Assembly: GCA_036526195.1 (NCBI GenBank)
Contig: DATCYZ010000029.1
Location: 5,904 to 69,903, forward strand
Length of the DNA stretch: 64,000 bases
DNA from: DATCYZ01 sp036526195
Lineage (GTDB): Bacteria > Pseudomonadota > Gammaproteobacteria > Burkholderiales > SG8-39
Direction: 5' to 3'
Part shown: piece by piece, positions 42,060 to 50,055 of the stretch
How the letters are laid out: each line of letters begins with the position of its first letter
How positions within the stretch are numbered: position 1 is the stretch's first letter
Translations under genes and position numbers: made by a program
Notes under the pieces: model-generated
What the model saw: only the letters and a program-made list of their open reading frames with translations
What the model was told of the DNA's origin: nothing
Database searches by the model: none

Positions 42060-43427
42060 TCAGGCGCCCGCCACCATCATGCGCTCGATCAGCAGCGAGC
42101 CGCTGCGACGCGAGTTGCGCACCAGCGTGTCCGAGCCGATCTCGACGATGCCGCGGAACATGTCCTTCAGGTTGCCGGCGATGGTGATTTCCTCCACCGG
42201 GTGGACGATGCGTCCGCCCTCGACCCAGTAGCCCGCGGCGCCGCGCGAATAATCGCCGGTGACAAGGTTCACCCCCTGCCCGAGCAGGTCGGTCACCAGC
42301 AGCCCGCGACCGAGCGCGCGCAGCATGCCCTCGAAATCCGGACCCGGCCGGCCGTCGGCGCGGCGCAACTCGAGGTTGTGGTGGCCGCCGGCGTTGCCGG
42401 TGGTCTGCATGCCGAGCTTCCGCGCCGAGTAGCAGCCGAGGAAATACCCTTCCAGCACGCCTGCGCGCACCACGTCGCGCGGCTGCGTCGCCACGCCCTC
42501 GTCGTCGAAGGCGCCGCTCGCGAAATCGCGCGGCGTGAACGGGCGCTCCTCGATCGTCACCAGCGGCGAGAACACCTGCTCCCCGAGCGTGTCGAGCAGG
42601 AACGAGGCCTTGCGATACAGGCTGCCGCCGCTCGCGGCGCCGACGAAGCTGCCGAGCAGCTGCGCCGCCATCGGCGCCTCGAACAGCACCGGCACTTCGC
42701 AGGTCGGGATCTTGCGCGCGCCCAGGCGCGCGAGCGCCCGCGCGCCCGCATACCGCCCGAGGGCCACGGGGTCGGCGAGGTCCTGCGGCGCGCGCGCCGC
42801 GCTCATCCAGTCGTCGCGCTGCATCTGGCCGCGGTGCTCGGCGATCAGCGCGCACCAGATGCCGTGGCGCGTCGTCGGATAGCCGCCGGTGAAGCCCAGG
42901 CTGTTGGCGAAGACGAACTGGTTGTGCTGCGCAGACACCGAGGCTCCTTCTGAATTCGAGAGCTTCGGCGAGAGCGCGAAGGCCGCCGCCTCGCAACGCT
43001 CGGCGAGCGCAATCGCCGCCTCGGTGGAGAGCGCCCAGGGATGGCACAGGTCGAGGTCCGGAAAGCGGGTCGCCAGCTGCCCGGGCTCCGGCAGCCCCGC
43101 GCAATCGTCCTCGGCAGTGCGCTGCGCGATCGCATGCGCCGCGGCCACGGTCTGCGCGAGCGCCGTATCGGAGAAATCGGAGGTGCTGGCGTGGCCGCGG
43201 CGCACGCGCGGGCGCTCGCCGAGGTAGACGCTGACCCCGAGGCCCTTGTCGCGGTTGTGCTCGATGGTGTCGACTGCGCCCTTTCGCACGGTGACCGACA
43301 GGCCGTAGCCCTCGGAGACGTCGACCTCGCAGGCCGAGGCGCCGAGGCGGTGCGCGTGCTCGAGCACCGCGTGCGCCGTGGCGCGCAAGGCGTCCTGCGT
43401 GTAGGTCAGGCCGGGGACATTTTTCAT
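42060..43427 (-). CDS. pmbA: Metalloprotease PmbA/TldE
   Basis: 455-aa partner of TldD in the TldD/TldE protease that processes small modified peptides and degrades unfolded proteins. Family features: N-terminal GISV-like strand GYGLSVTVRKGAVDTIEHNRD, VSVYLGERPRVRRGHAST, GNAGGHHNLELR and the C-terminal GNLKDMFRGIVEIGSD. PmbA lacks the HExxxH zinc site of TldD, as expected. The start codon lies on the CATG tetranucleotide shared with the divergent yjgA gene. Confidence 0.95.
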   Translation of the reverse strand: MKNVPGLTYTQDALRATAHAVLEHAHRLGASACEVDVSEGYGLSVTVRKGAVDTIEHNRDKGLGVSVYLGERPRVRRGHASTSDFSDTALAQTVAAAHAIAQRTAEDDCAGLPEPGQLATRFPDLDLCHPWALSTEAAIALAERCEAAAFALSPKLSNSEGASVSAQHNQFVFANSLGFTGGYPTTRHGIWCALIAEHRGQMQRDDWMSAARAPQDLADPVALGRYAGARALARLGARKIPTCEVPVLFEAPMAAQLLGSFVGAASGGSLYRKASFLLDTLGEQVFSPLVTIEERPFTPRDFASGAFDDEGVATQPRDVVRAGVLEGYFLGCYSARKLGMQTTGNAGGHHNLELRRADGRPGPDFEGMLRALGRGLLVTDLLGQGVNLVTGDYSRGAAGYWVEGGRIVHPVEEITIAGNLKDMFRGIVEIGSDTLVRNSRRSGSLLIERMMVAGA

Positions 43428-43980
43428 GGCGCGCTATGATATCAGCGTGATCCACGACGACGATCCGCCGAGCAAGACCAAGCGCAAGGAAGCCATGCAT
43501 GCGCTGCAGGCGCTCGGCAAGGAACTGGTCGAGCTGAGCGAGGCGGCACTCGCGGGCGTGACCATGCCCGAGGTGCTCGCGAACGCGGTGCGCGAGGCGC
43601 GACGACTCACCAGCCACGAGGGCAAGCGCCGCCAGATCCAGTACATCGGCAAGATCATGCGCAACATCGATGCCGGGCCCTTGCGCGAGCAACTCGCGGA
43701 GATGCGCCGCGGCACCGCCGCCTCCGCGGCCCGCCACCAGAGCCTGGAACGCTGGCGCGAACGGCTGATCGCCGACGACGCGGCGCTCACCGAATTCCTG
43801 GCCGCGTACCCGGTCGCCGGCACGCAGGTGCTGCGCACCGCGATCCGCAACGCGAGAAAGGAAGCCGCGATCCCGTCCACGCCGGAGGCCTGGCGCCCAC
43901 CGCACGCCTACCGCGAATTGTTCCGGCTGCTGCGCGAAGCCACCGAAGCGCCCCCCGGCGGCGCTGCGCCGCCGGGCTGA
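43426..43980 (+). CDS. yjgA: Ribosome-associated protein YjgA (DUF615)
   Basis: 184-aa member of the YjgA/DarP family, associated with the large ribosomal subunit. Conserved core KRKEAMHALQALGKELVELSEAAL, EGKRRQIQYIGKIMRNID and the C-terminal AAYPVAGTQVLRTAIRNARKE. It is found beside pmbA in many proteobacteria. ATG 43426 overlaps the pmbA start on the other strand; GTG 43447 is a possible alternative start that would free a little leader space. The N-terminus of the family is variable, so this cannot be settled from sequence. Confidence 0.93.
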   Translation: MARYDISVIHDDDPPSKTKRKEAMHALQALGKELVELSEAALAGVTMPEVLANAVREARRLTSHEGKRRQIQYIGKIMRNIDAGPLREQLAEMRRGTAASAARHQSLERWRERLIADDAALTEFLAAYPVAGTQVLRTAIRNARKEAAIPSTPEAWRPPHAYRELFRLLREATEAPPGGAAPPG

Positions 43981-43995
43981 GCGCTCGCCCCGAAA

Positions 43996-45213
43996 TCAGC
44001 CGCGCGCCCGCACGCGGGGCGCCCACACCACCGCCAGCAGGGTCGCGCATACGGCCAGCGCGCCGACCCGGCCATAGTGCGTGATCTCGCCGCCGGGCCC
44101 GGTGCCGAGGATCAGGCCCGCGACCAGTGCGGCGCTGCCCGCGGTGGCCTGCTGCACCGCCCCGGTGAGCGCAAGGAAGCCGCCGCGCAACTGCGGTTCG
44201 GCCGCCGAGTTGATCAGCGCCATGGCGGGCACGAAGCGGCCCGAGACCAGCGTCATGAACAGCACCGAGGCGCACACCGCGACGATGAGCGGGACGGGCG
44301 GCAGGTTGGTGGTCAGCACCAGCGGCACGCAGGACGCCAGCGCGACAATGCGGAACATGCGCTGCTTGCCGTGCAGGTCGCACTGGCGGCCGATCCAGCG
44401 CGAGGTAAAGAAAGTCGCGAGGCCGCCAAAGAAGTACAGCAGCGCGATCTGCGACTCGCGCAGGCCGACGTTGCGCACCATGAAGGGCGCGAGGTAGGGG
44501 ATCACCGTGAACCCGGCGAAGGTGGCGAGCGCGTTCAGGACGAAGGCGCGCCAGTGGTTCGGCACCGACAGCACGCGCGTGTAGCTCGCCAGCAGGCGGT
44601 CGGCACGCCGCGCCGCGACGTGCCCGGTGACCGGGGGCAGCACGCGCGCGGCGACCGCGATGAGCGGCAATGCGCCGAGCGCGAGCACGGCGAAGGGCCA
44701 GCGCCAGCTGCCGCCGAGGTCGGCGATCAGGATCCCGAGCGGCACGCCGCTCACCGAGGCCAGGGCGAAGGACGAGAGCACGATGCCGGTCGCGCGGCCG
44801 CGCCGGCCCTCGGGCACCACGTCGCCGAGGAAGGCATGCACCTGCGCCGCGAGCACCCCGCCGAAGGCGCCGGCGAACGCATGCGCGGCGAGCAGCATGG
44901 CGTAGGTCTGCGCCGCCGCGGTCGCGACCGCGGCGAGCATGAAGCCCGAGGCGAGCGCAAGCAGCACCCGCCTGCGGTCGAAGCGGTCTGCCACCGCGCT
45001 CGCGGCGATGCCCGCGGCGGCCGCAGCGAACATATAGACTGACACCAGCAGCCCGAAATCGCGCGGCGTCAGCGCGAACAGGCGCATCAACTGGGGGCCG
45101 AGCGGCATCATCAGCACGAAATCGAGCACGTGCATGAACTGCAGGCCGGCCAGCACCCGGACGATGCGCGCTTCGCGCGCCGGATCGTGGGCTGCGTTCA
45201 CTGGAGAGGACAT
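43996..45213 (-). CDS. MFS transporter, DHA1-like
   Basis: 405-aa major facilitator with 12 predicted membrane helices in two halves. The loop 2-3 motif is ADRFDRRRVLLALASG, and the motif C-like segment after helix 5 is VPLGILIADLGGSWRW. Resembles sugar-efflux/multidrug members of the DHA1 group. Convergent with yjgA (gap 15 bases). The solute is not predictable. It carries the only MFS protein of the window and has no regulator nearby. Confidence 0.9.
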   Translation of the reverse strand: MSSPVNAAHDPAREARIVRVLAGLQFMHVLDFVLMMPLGPQLMRLFALTPRDFGLLVSVYMFAAAAAGIAASAVADRFDRRRVLLALASGFMLAAVATAAAQTYAMLLAAHAFAGAFGGVLAAQVHAFLGDVVPEGRRGRATGIVLSSFALASVSGVPLGILIADLGGSWRWPFAVLALGALPLIAVAARVLPPVTGHVAARRADRLLASYTRVLSVPNHWRAFVLNALATFAGFTVIPYLAPFMVRNVGLRESQIALLYFFGGLATFFTSRWIGRQCDLHGKQRMFRIVALASCVPLVLTTNLPPVPLIVAVCASVLFMTLVSGRFVPAMALINSAAEPQLRGGFLALTGAVQQATAGSAALVAGLILGTGPGGEITHYGRVGALAVCATLLAVVWAPRVRARG

Positions 45214-45330
45214 CGGAAATGCCGGATCGGGGATCGCTGCTTCAGGGCGACGCGTTGCAAAGTGGTCGCCGCCCGCTCAATGCCGCATCATACCGACCGC
45301 ATCGAATCGCGGATTTCAGGAGACCCCGCC

Positions 45331-45921
45331 ATGCCTGAAGAACTCATCGTCGGCCTCGTGTCGATCTCCGATCGCGCCTCCAAGGGGGTCTATCGCGACG
45401 AAGGCATCCCCGCGCTGAAGGACTGGCTCGCGAGCGCGATCGCCGCCCCGGCCTGGCGCGACGAAACCCGCCTGATCGCCGACGAGCAGCCGGTGATCGA
45501 GGCCACGCTCGCCGAACTGGTCGACACCAAGGGCTGCCACCTGGTGCTCACCACCGGCGGCACCGGGCCGGCGACGCGCGACGTCACGCCCGAGGCGACG
45601 CTCGCGGTGGCCGACAAGCTGATGCCGGGGTTCGGCGAGCAGATGCGCCGCATCAGCCTGGAATTCGTGCCGACCGCGATCCTGTCGCGCCAGGTGGCGG
45701 TGATCCGCAAGCAGGCGCTGATCATCAACCTGCCGGGCCAGCCGAAGTCGATCCGCGAGACGCTCGAAGGCCTGAAGGACGCCGAGGGCCGACCGGTGGT
45801 GCCCGGGATCTTCGGCGCGGTGCCCTACTGCCTCGACCTGATCGGCGGGCCGTACGTCGAGACGCACGAGGCGGTGGTAAAGGCATTCCGGCCGAAATCG
45901 GCGCTGCGGCCGAAGGCCTGA
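45331..45921 (+). CDS. mog: Molybdopterin adenylyltransferase MogA/MoaB-like
   Basis: 196 aa, same length as MogA. Activates molybdopterin by adenylation before molybdate insertion. Motifs LVSISDRASKGVYRDEGIPAL, HLVLTTGGTGPATRDVTPEAT (the MPT-binding loop) and NLPGQPKSIRETL are characteristic. ATG 45331 was chosen because CAGGAGA lies 8 bases upstream. Divergent from the MFS gene. Its presence with three molybdenum hydroxylase sets supports local supply of cofactor, although a single Mog serves all Mo enzymes of a cell. Confidence 0.93.
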   Translation: MPEELIVGLVSISDRASKGVYRDEGIPALKDWLASAIAAPAWRDETRLIADEQPVIEATLAELVDTKGCHLVLTTGGTGPATRDVTPEATLAVADKLMPGFGEQMRRISLEFVPTAILSRQVAVIRKQALIINLPGQPKSIRETLEGLKDAEGRPVVPGIFGAVPYCLDLIGGPYVETHEAVVKAFRPKSALRPKA

Positions 45922-45935
45922 AACCCGGCCGGGCG

Positions 45936-45968
45936 CCGGAACGGCGCTAGCGTCGACCGGAACGGCGC
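45936..45968. repeat. Short direct repeat in the convergent gap after mog
   Basis: CCGGAACGGCGC occurs at 45936-45947 and 45957-45968, nine bases apart; the first copy lies in GCGCCG-GAA-CGGCGC, a 6-bp hairpin. It resembles in style, not in sequence, the hairpin cluster at 1136-1206, also in a convergent gap. No T run follows. Confidence 0.55.
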
Positions 45969-45994
45969 CGCGCCCGGCGGCAAGCGCGCCCGCG

Positions 45995-46261
45995 TCAGCG
46001 CGCCCGCGGTCCCCGCATGCGCGGGTCGAGCCGCTCGAGGTCGGCTTCCACCTGCGCGCGGCTCCGCTCGTAGACGATCTCGCGCCCAAGAGCGCTGCCG
46101 GCGTAGGCGAGTTCGTTGCGCGTCGGCGTAAGCGCGCAGCGCACGCTGTGCTCGCCGGTGCCGAGCACCACCTCGATGCAGCCGGCGCGCTTCGAGTAGA
46201 CCACCACGTCGATGGTCTGCCCGCTCTCGGTGACGCGCACCCTGATTTTCTCGTCGACCAT
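45995..46261 (-). CDS. Small uncharacterised protein (88 aa)
   Basis: No family recognised. 88 aa, start MVDEKIRVRVTES; mixed beta-like first half (TIDVVVYSKRAGCIEVVLG) and charged C-terminus (YERSRAQVEADLERLDPRMRG). A TTG start at 46276 would add five residues (MNGGA) and overlap the preceding gene's stop; ATG 46261 is preferred for lack of evidence for TTG. It follows the large gene at 46273-47793 with 11 bases between (or a 4-base overlap if TTG is used), so both are probably co-transcribed. Confidence 0.65.
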   Translation of the reverse strand: MVDEKIRVRVTESGQTIDVVVYSKRAGCIEVVLGTGEHSVRCALTPTRNELAYAGSALGREIVYERSRAQVEADLERLDPRMRGPRAR

Positions 46262-46272
46262 CGCGCCCCCGT

Positions 46273-47793
46273 TCAATCGTCGCCGGTTTCGCGGATCATC
46301 TCGCGAAAACGCGCGATCTCGTAATCCTCGCCGCGTTCCACGATGCCCTGCGGCATGTAGACCGAGTGCCGGCCTTCGTGCTGCGCCTCGATGTTCTGCC
46401 CGGGCACGAACACCGCGGGACGCAGCAGCAGCCGCGCCTCCGGGCTGGTGGCATCCGCGCTCGAGAGCACGATGCCCTGTTCGCCGTCGACGCCGGCAAT
46501 CGAGAAACCCGTGGCGCGGGCCGCGCGCGACAGCGACTGGATGCCGACGCGCGCCTGGGTGCCCGAGCTCTTCGACACCCGCCGCACGATGCCCACCACC
46601 CAGTTCTTGCCGCCCTCGGGTTGCACCGCGACCAGCGCGCCCACGCGCAGCCAGTCGCCCTTCAGTTGCGGCACCATGGCGCCGAAACCCCCGGCGCTCA
46701 CGTTCTCGACCACCCAGCTCTCGGTGTCGTCCTCGCTCGAGACGAACACGCCGCCGCCGTCATCGAGCGCATGCTGCACGCCTTCCATGCCGTGCGCCAC
46801 CGACAGGCGCGACTTCACCGCATGGCGCGGCGCGACGCGCGCCGGCGGCGTCGGCGACCAGTACAGCGCGAGGTGGCGCATCACGTCCAGGGCCCGCTCG
46901 GGATCCTCGCCGGTGAGCGCGCTGTCCGAGGGCACCGCGCCGCTCGACTCGAGCTTCTCGATGGCCGCCGTCAGGTCGCCGAGCGCGCCGCCGGCGCCGA
47001 AGCAGCGCAAGCCGGGCGCGGCCTTCGGTGCCTGCGTGGCGCGCGCCGGCACCATCGCCACGCCGAGGTCGGTCCAGTAGGCGAGCGCCGGCGCATGGGT
47101 CGGGGACATCGCGTAGTGCGCGGAGAGGGAGGCGATCAGCCGCTCGGCAAGGTCGGCCTCGACCGGCAGCAGGCTGTCGGGCGAACTCGCGCTGAACAAC
47201 GCGGCGCGCAGGAACTCCTCGCGCGGCGTCGTCTCGCCGCCGCCGGGATACGGCGCGGTCTTCGTGTCCGCCACCTGCCGCGCCTCGGCAAAGGCGAGCA
47301 CGTTGTTCAGCATGCCCCAGACCGCGGTGTCGATCGGCCCGTAACGCAAGTGCATCCACTTGATCTGCTGCGCCAGCGCGCGCATGGTGCGCACCACCAG
47401 CGCGGGCACCTGCGCGCGCAGGGCATCGGCGCCCTTCGACTGCTGCAGCACGCCATCGATGCAGCGCGCGAAGGCGCGTCCGGCGTGCTGCCAGTAGTCG
47501 TGCAGCGCCGTCCACATGCGGTTTTCCTGGAAGCGCGAGGGCCGTTCGGCGGCGAAGTAATCGCGCGCCAGCTTGCGCACCCGCGCCTGCCCGGCATCGT
47601 CCAGCGTGACCAGCAGCGCAAAGCGCTGGTCGACGCGGAACCCCTCGTGCCTCGAGACCGAATCGAGCCAGTCGGAAGTGCCCTGCAGCGCCTGATAGGC
47701 GTCCTGCGTCGCGAGCTCGTCAAGGATGCGCCTGGCCTCCTTGGCGTTCGCCATGGGATGGTCGGACTTGCCGCCCCCGAACAACTTCAGCAT
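46273..47793 (-). CDS. Uncharacterised 506-aa protein, possible C-terminal PilZ-like domain
   Basis: No family confidently recognised. N-terminal two thirds look helical, with GTSDWLDSVSRHEGFRVDQR and a His/Trp-rich RALAQQIKWMHLRYGPI segment. In the last 130 residues there is a beta-rich stretch (ESWVVENVSAGGFGAMVP, then VGALVAVQPEGGKNWVVGIVRR) whose NxSxGGxG pattern is reminiscent of PilZ domains; the diagnostic RxxxR upstream is not obvious, so c-di-GMP binding is uncertain. ATG 47793 was chosen because it gives MLKLFGGGKSDHPM. Co-transcribed with the 88-aa protein. Divergent from thyA. Confidence 0.65.
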   Translation of the reverse strand: MLKLFGGGKSDHPMANAKEARRILDELATQDAYQALQGTSDWLDSVSRHEGFRVDQRFALLVTLDDAGQARVRKLARDYFAAERPSRFQENRMWTALHDYWQHAGRAFARCIDGVLQQSKGADALRAQVPALVVRTMRALAQQIKWMHLRYGPIDTAVWGMLNNVLAFAEARQVADTKTAPYPGGGETTPREEFLRAALFSASSPDSLLPVEADLAERLIASLSAHYAMSPTHAPALAYWTDLGVAMVPARATQAPKAAPGLRCFGAGGALGDLTAAIEKLESSGAVPSDSALTGEDPERALDVMRHLALYWSPTPPARVAPRHAVKSRLSVAHGMEGVQHALDDGGGVFVSSEDDTESWVVENVSAGGFGAMVPQLKGDWLRVGALVAVQPEGGKNWVVGIVRRVSKSSGTQARVGIQSLSRAARATGFSIAGVDGEQGIVLSSADATSPEARLLLRPAVFVPGQNIEAQHEGRHSVYMPQGIVERGEDYEIARFREMIRETGDD

Positions 47794-47930
47794 CGGACTT
47801 CCCGCCCCCGAATAAAAATGCGCCGAAGATGCTATCACGCTTGTCCGCCTGTCTTGCGGACGCGCCCGACGCCGATCGGGGGTGCGGTATTCTGCGTCCT
47901 GCACGAACCGAAACGGCCCCCGCCACCCTG

Positions 47931-48749
47931 ATGAACCCCGCACCGGACACCGGCGAACGCCCTTACCTCGACCTGCTGGCCGAGGTCCTCGAACACGGCG
48001 CGGAGAAATCCGACCGCACCGGCACCGGCACGCGCTCGGTTTTCGGCCGGCAGATGCGCTTCTCGCTCGAGGACCGCTTTCCGCTCCTGACCACCAAGAA
48101 GCTGCACCTCAAGTCGATCGTCTACGAACTGCTGTGGTTCCTGCGCGGCGAGACCAACGTGCGCTGGCTGCAGGAACGCGGCGTGTCGATCTGGGACGAG
48201 TGGGCCGACGAACAGGGCGAACTCGGGCCGGTCTACGGCTACCAGTGGCGGCACTGGCGCACGCCCGACGGCCGCGAGATCGACCAGATCCGCGACGTGG
48301 TGGCGGCGATCCGCGCGAAGCCCGATTCACGGCGCCTGCTGGTCTCGGCGTGGAACCCGGCCGACGTCGATCGCATGGCGCTGCCGCCCTGCCATGCCCT
48401 GTTCCAGTTCTACGTCGCCGGCGGGCGGCTGTCCTGCCAGATGTACCAGCGAAGCGCGGATCTCTTCCTCGGCGTGCCGTTCAACATCGCCTCCTACGCG
48501 CTGCTCACCCTGATGGTGGCGCAGGTCACCGGGCACCGGCCGGGCGAGTTCGTGCTGACGCTGGGCGACGCGCACCTGTACCTGAACCACTTCGAGCAGG
48601 CGAAGACGCAGCTCGCGCGCGCGCCGCGCGCGTTCCCGCGCATGAGGCTGAACCCGGCGGTGACGGACGTGTTCGCGTTCCAGTACGAGGACTTCACGCT
48701 CGAAGGCTACGACCCGCACCCGGGCATCAAGGCGCCGATCGCGGTGTGA
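47931..48749 (+). CDS. thyA: Thymidylate synthase
   Basis: 272 aa; methylates dUMP with methylene-tetrahydrofolate. Catalytic Cys in ALPPCHALFQFYV, phosphate-binding Arg in RSADLFLGVPFNIASYALL, N-terminal DRTGTGTRSVFGRQM, and GLP-like LGPVYGYQWRHW. ATG 47931 was chosen; the frame extends upstream to about 47829 without homology. Stands alone between two divergent or unrelated genes. Folate link with gcvT is only metabolic. Confidence 0.97.
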   Translation: MNPAPDTGERPYLDLLAEVLEHGAEKSDRTGTGTRSVFGRQMRFSLEDRFPLLTTKKLHLKSIVYELLWFLRGETNVRWLQERGVSIWDEWADEQGELGPVYGYQWRHWRTPDGREIDQIRDVVAAIRAKPDSRRLLVSAWNPADVDRMALPPCHALFQFYVAGGRLSCQMYQRSADLFLGVPFNIASYALLTLMVAQVTGHRPGEFVLTLGDAHLYLNHFEQAKTQLARAPRAFPRMRLNPAVTDVFAFQYEDFTLEGYDPHPGIKAPIAV

Positions 48750-48798
48750 GCGTCTAGAATCACGCTTTCGTTTCTGATTTCGTGAGATTGCGTCTGTC

Positions 48799-48894
48799 AT
48801 GAGCATCCGCATCGGCATCGTCGCAGGGCTTGAAAGGGGGGCGTGCCGCCCCCCTTCAGATCCCCCCGTTGCTTCGGCAAAGGACAGCGCATGA
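48799..48894 (+). CDS. 31-codon leader ORF repeating the first eight codons of argC
   Basis: ATG 48799 to TGA 48892-48894, ending on the argC start (ATGA). Product MSIRIGIVAGLERGACRPPS... shares its first eight residues with ArgC, because 25 bases (48799-48823) are identical to argC bases 48891-48915. The rest of it is read from hairpin element copy 1 (48826-48858). It looks like the original argC start, displaced when the hairpin element arrived and duplicated the site. Whether it is translated is unknown; if so, argC translation would be coupled to it. Confidence 0.5.
   Translation: MSIRIGIVAGLERGACRPPSDPPVASAKDSA
48826..48858 (+). repeat. Hairpin element copy 1 (upstream of argC)
   Basis: GGGCTTGAAAGGGGGGCG (48826-48843) is identical over 18 bases to 49902-49919 after argC. 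Its hairpin is TGAAAGGGGGG paired with CCCCCCTTCA (48849-48858), a 10-bp stem with one bulged A, loop CGTGCCG. The element interrupts the argC leader; the flanking 25-base sequences are direct repeats 92 bases apart. Confidence 0.75.
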
Positions 48895-49889
48895 GCATCC
48901 GCATCGGCATCGTCGGGGTGAGCGGCTACGGCGGCGGCGAGTTGCTGCGCCTGGTGGGCGGGCATCCGTCGTTCGAACTTGCCTGGGTCGGTGGCGAATC
49001 GTCCGCCGGCGAGCGGCTCGCAGCGCGCTTTCCGGCGCTCGCCGGGCGGCGCGAGGGCGCGCTGGTGATCGAGCGCTTCGAGCCGGCGAAGTTGAAGGGC
49101 ATCGACCTGCTGTTCGCCTCGCTGCCCACCGGCAAGTCGAAGGCGCCGCTGGCGAACGTGGCCGATTCGATCCGCATCGTCGACGTCGGCGGCGACCACC
49201 GCTTCGTCGAGGGCTGGACCTACGGCCTCACCGAACTGCCGGGCCAGCGCGAGAAAATCAAGGCTACCCGCCGCCTCGCGAACCCCGGCTGCTACCCGGC
49301 CGCGACGCTGCTCGCGCTCGCGCCGCTGGTGGCCGCGGGCCTGGTCGAGCCCCAGGGGCTGGTGTCGGACGCGAAGAGCGGCGTCACGGGCGCCGGCCGC
49401 GGCGGCGCGAGCGATTTCGGTTACGCCGACACCAACGAGGACCTGTTCGCCTACGGGCTTGCCGCGCACCCGCACGTGCCGGAGATCCGCACCGCGCTCT
49501 CGCAGCTTGCCGGCGCGCCGGCGACTATCGCCTTCACCCCGCACCTGGTACCGATGTCGCGCGGCATTCTCGCCACCTGCTACGCGCGCCCGCGCGGCGC
49601 GGTGACGATCGAGAAGGTTTACGAGGCGGCGAACGCGTTCTACCGCGACGAGCCCTTCGTGCGCGTGGTCGCGGCCGAGCGCGGCCGCAGCCCGCATACC
49701 GGCTGGGCCACCGGCTCGAACCTCGCGTTCCTGTCCTACGCCATCAATGCCGAGACCGGGCTGGTGGTCGCGCTCGGCGCGATCGACAACCTCGGCAAGG
49801 GCGCGAGCGGGCAGGCGCTGCAAAACGCCAACCTGATGACCGGCCAGCCCGAGACCGCCGGCCTGGACGCGCTGCCGGTCTGGCCTTGA
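48891..49889 (+). CDS. argC: N-acetyl-gamma-glutamyl-phosphate reductase
   Basis: 332 aa; NADPH-dependent reduction in arginine biosynthesis. Rossmann start MSIRIGIVGVSGYGGGELLRL, active-site Cys in NPGCYPAATLLAL, SDAKSGVTGAGR and the His in TPHLVPMSRGI. Start ATG 48891 has AAAGGA 6 bases before it. A frame extends upstream to 48843 without homology. Other arg genes are not adjacent. Flanked on both sides by related hairpin elements (48826-48858 and 49902-49939). Confidence 0.96.
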   Translation: MSIRIGIVGVSGYGGGELLRLVGGHPSFELAWVGGESSAGERLAARFPALAGRREGALVIERFEPAKLKGIDLLFASLPTGKSKAPLANVADSIRIVDVGGDHRFVEGWTYGLTELPGQREKIKATRRLANPGCYPAATLLALAPLVAAGLVEPQGLVSDAKSGVTGAGRGGASDFGYADTNEDLFAYGLAAHPHVPEIRTALSQLAGAPATIAFTPHLVPMSRGILATCYARPRGAVTIEKVYEAANAFYRDEPFVRVVAAERGRSPHTGWATGSNLAFLSYAINAETGLVVALGAIDNLGKGASGQALQNANLMTGQPETAGLDALPVWP

Positions 49890-49901
49890 GTGAAAGGGGG
49901 T

Positions 49902-49939
49902 GGGCTTGAAAGGGGGGCGGGCAGCCCCCTTTCAAGCCC
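49902..49939 (+). repeat. Hairpin element copy 2 (downstream of argC), possible terminator
   Basis: GGGCTTGAAAGGGGG (49902-49916) pairs perfectly with CCCCCTTTCAAGCCC (49925-49939), a 15-bp stem with an 8-base loop. It begins 13 bases after the argC stop; TGAAAGGGGG also occurs just before it (49891-49900). There is no T run, so it is a 3' stabilising hairpin or a mobile REP-like element rather than a standard terminator. Related to copy 1. Confidence 0.8.
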
Positions 49940-49951
49940 TGCGCGCGCACC

Positions 49952-49995
49952 AAAAAACAGGGCCCGCCACTTTTTCGGGGGCACAGGCGGGCCCT
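49952..49995 (-). terminator. Rho-independent terminator of the membrane-protein gene (minus strand)
   Basis: On the minus strand AGGGCCCGCC (49995-49986), 17-base loop, GGCGGGCCCT (49968-49959), then CTGTTTTTT (T run 49957-49952). A 10-bp perfect stem with a strong T tract, 61 bases after the stop of the 50056-50391 gene. Confidence 0.85.
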
Positions 49996-50055
49996 TGGGG
50001 GAGAAGCTGAAACAGTTGGCTAGTCGATAGGCTCTCCTTGTTGCGGTGAATGCGA

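Noticed and set aside
48750..48798. TAGAAT at 48755-48760 as a promoter -10 for argC
   Set aside because: No acceptable -35 is found at 16-18 bases upstream; the match by itself is too weak.
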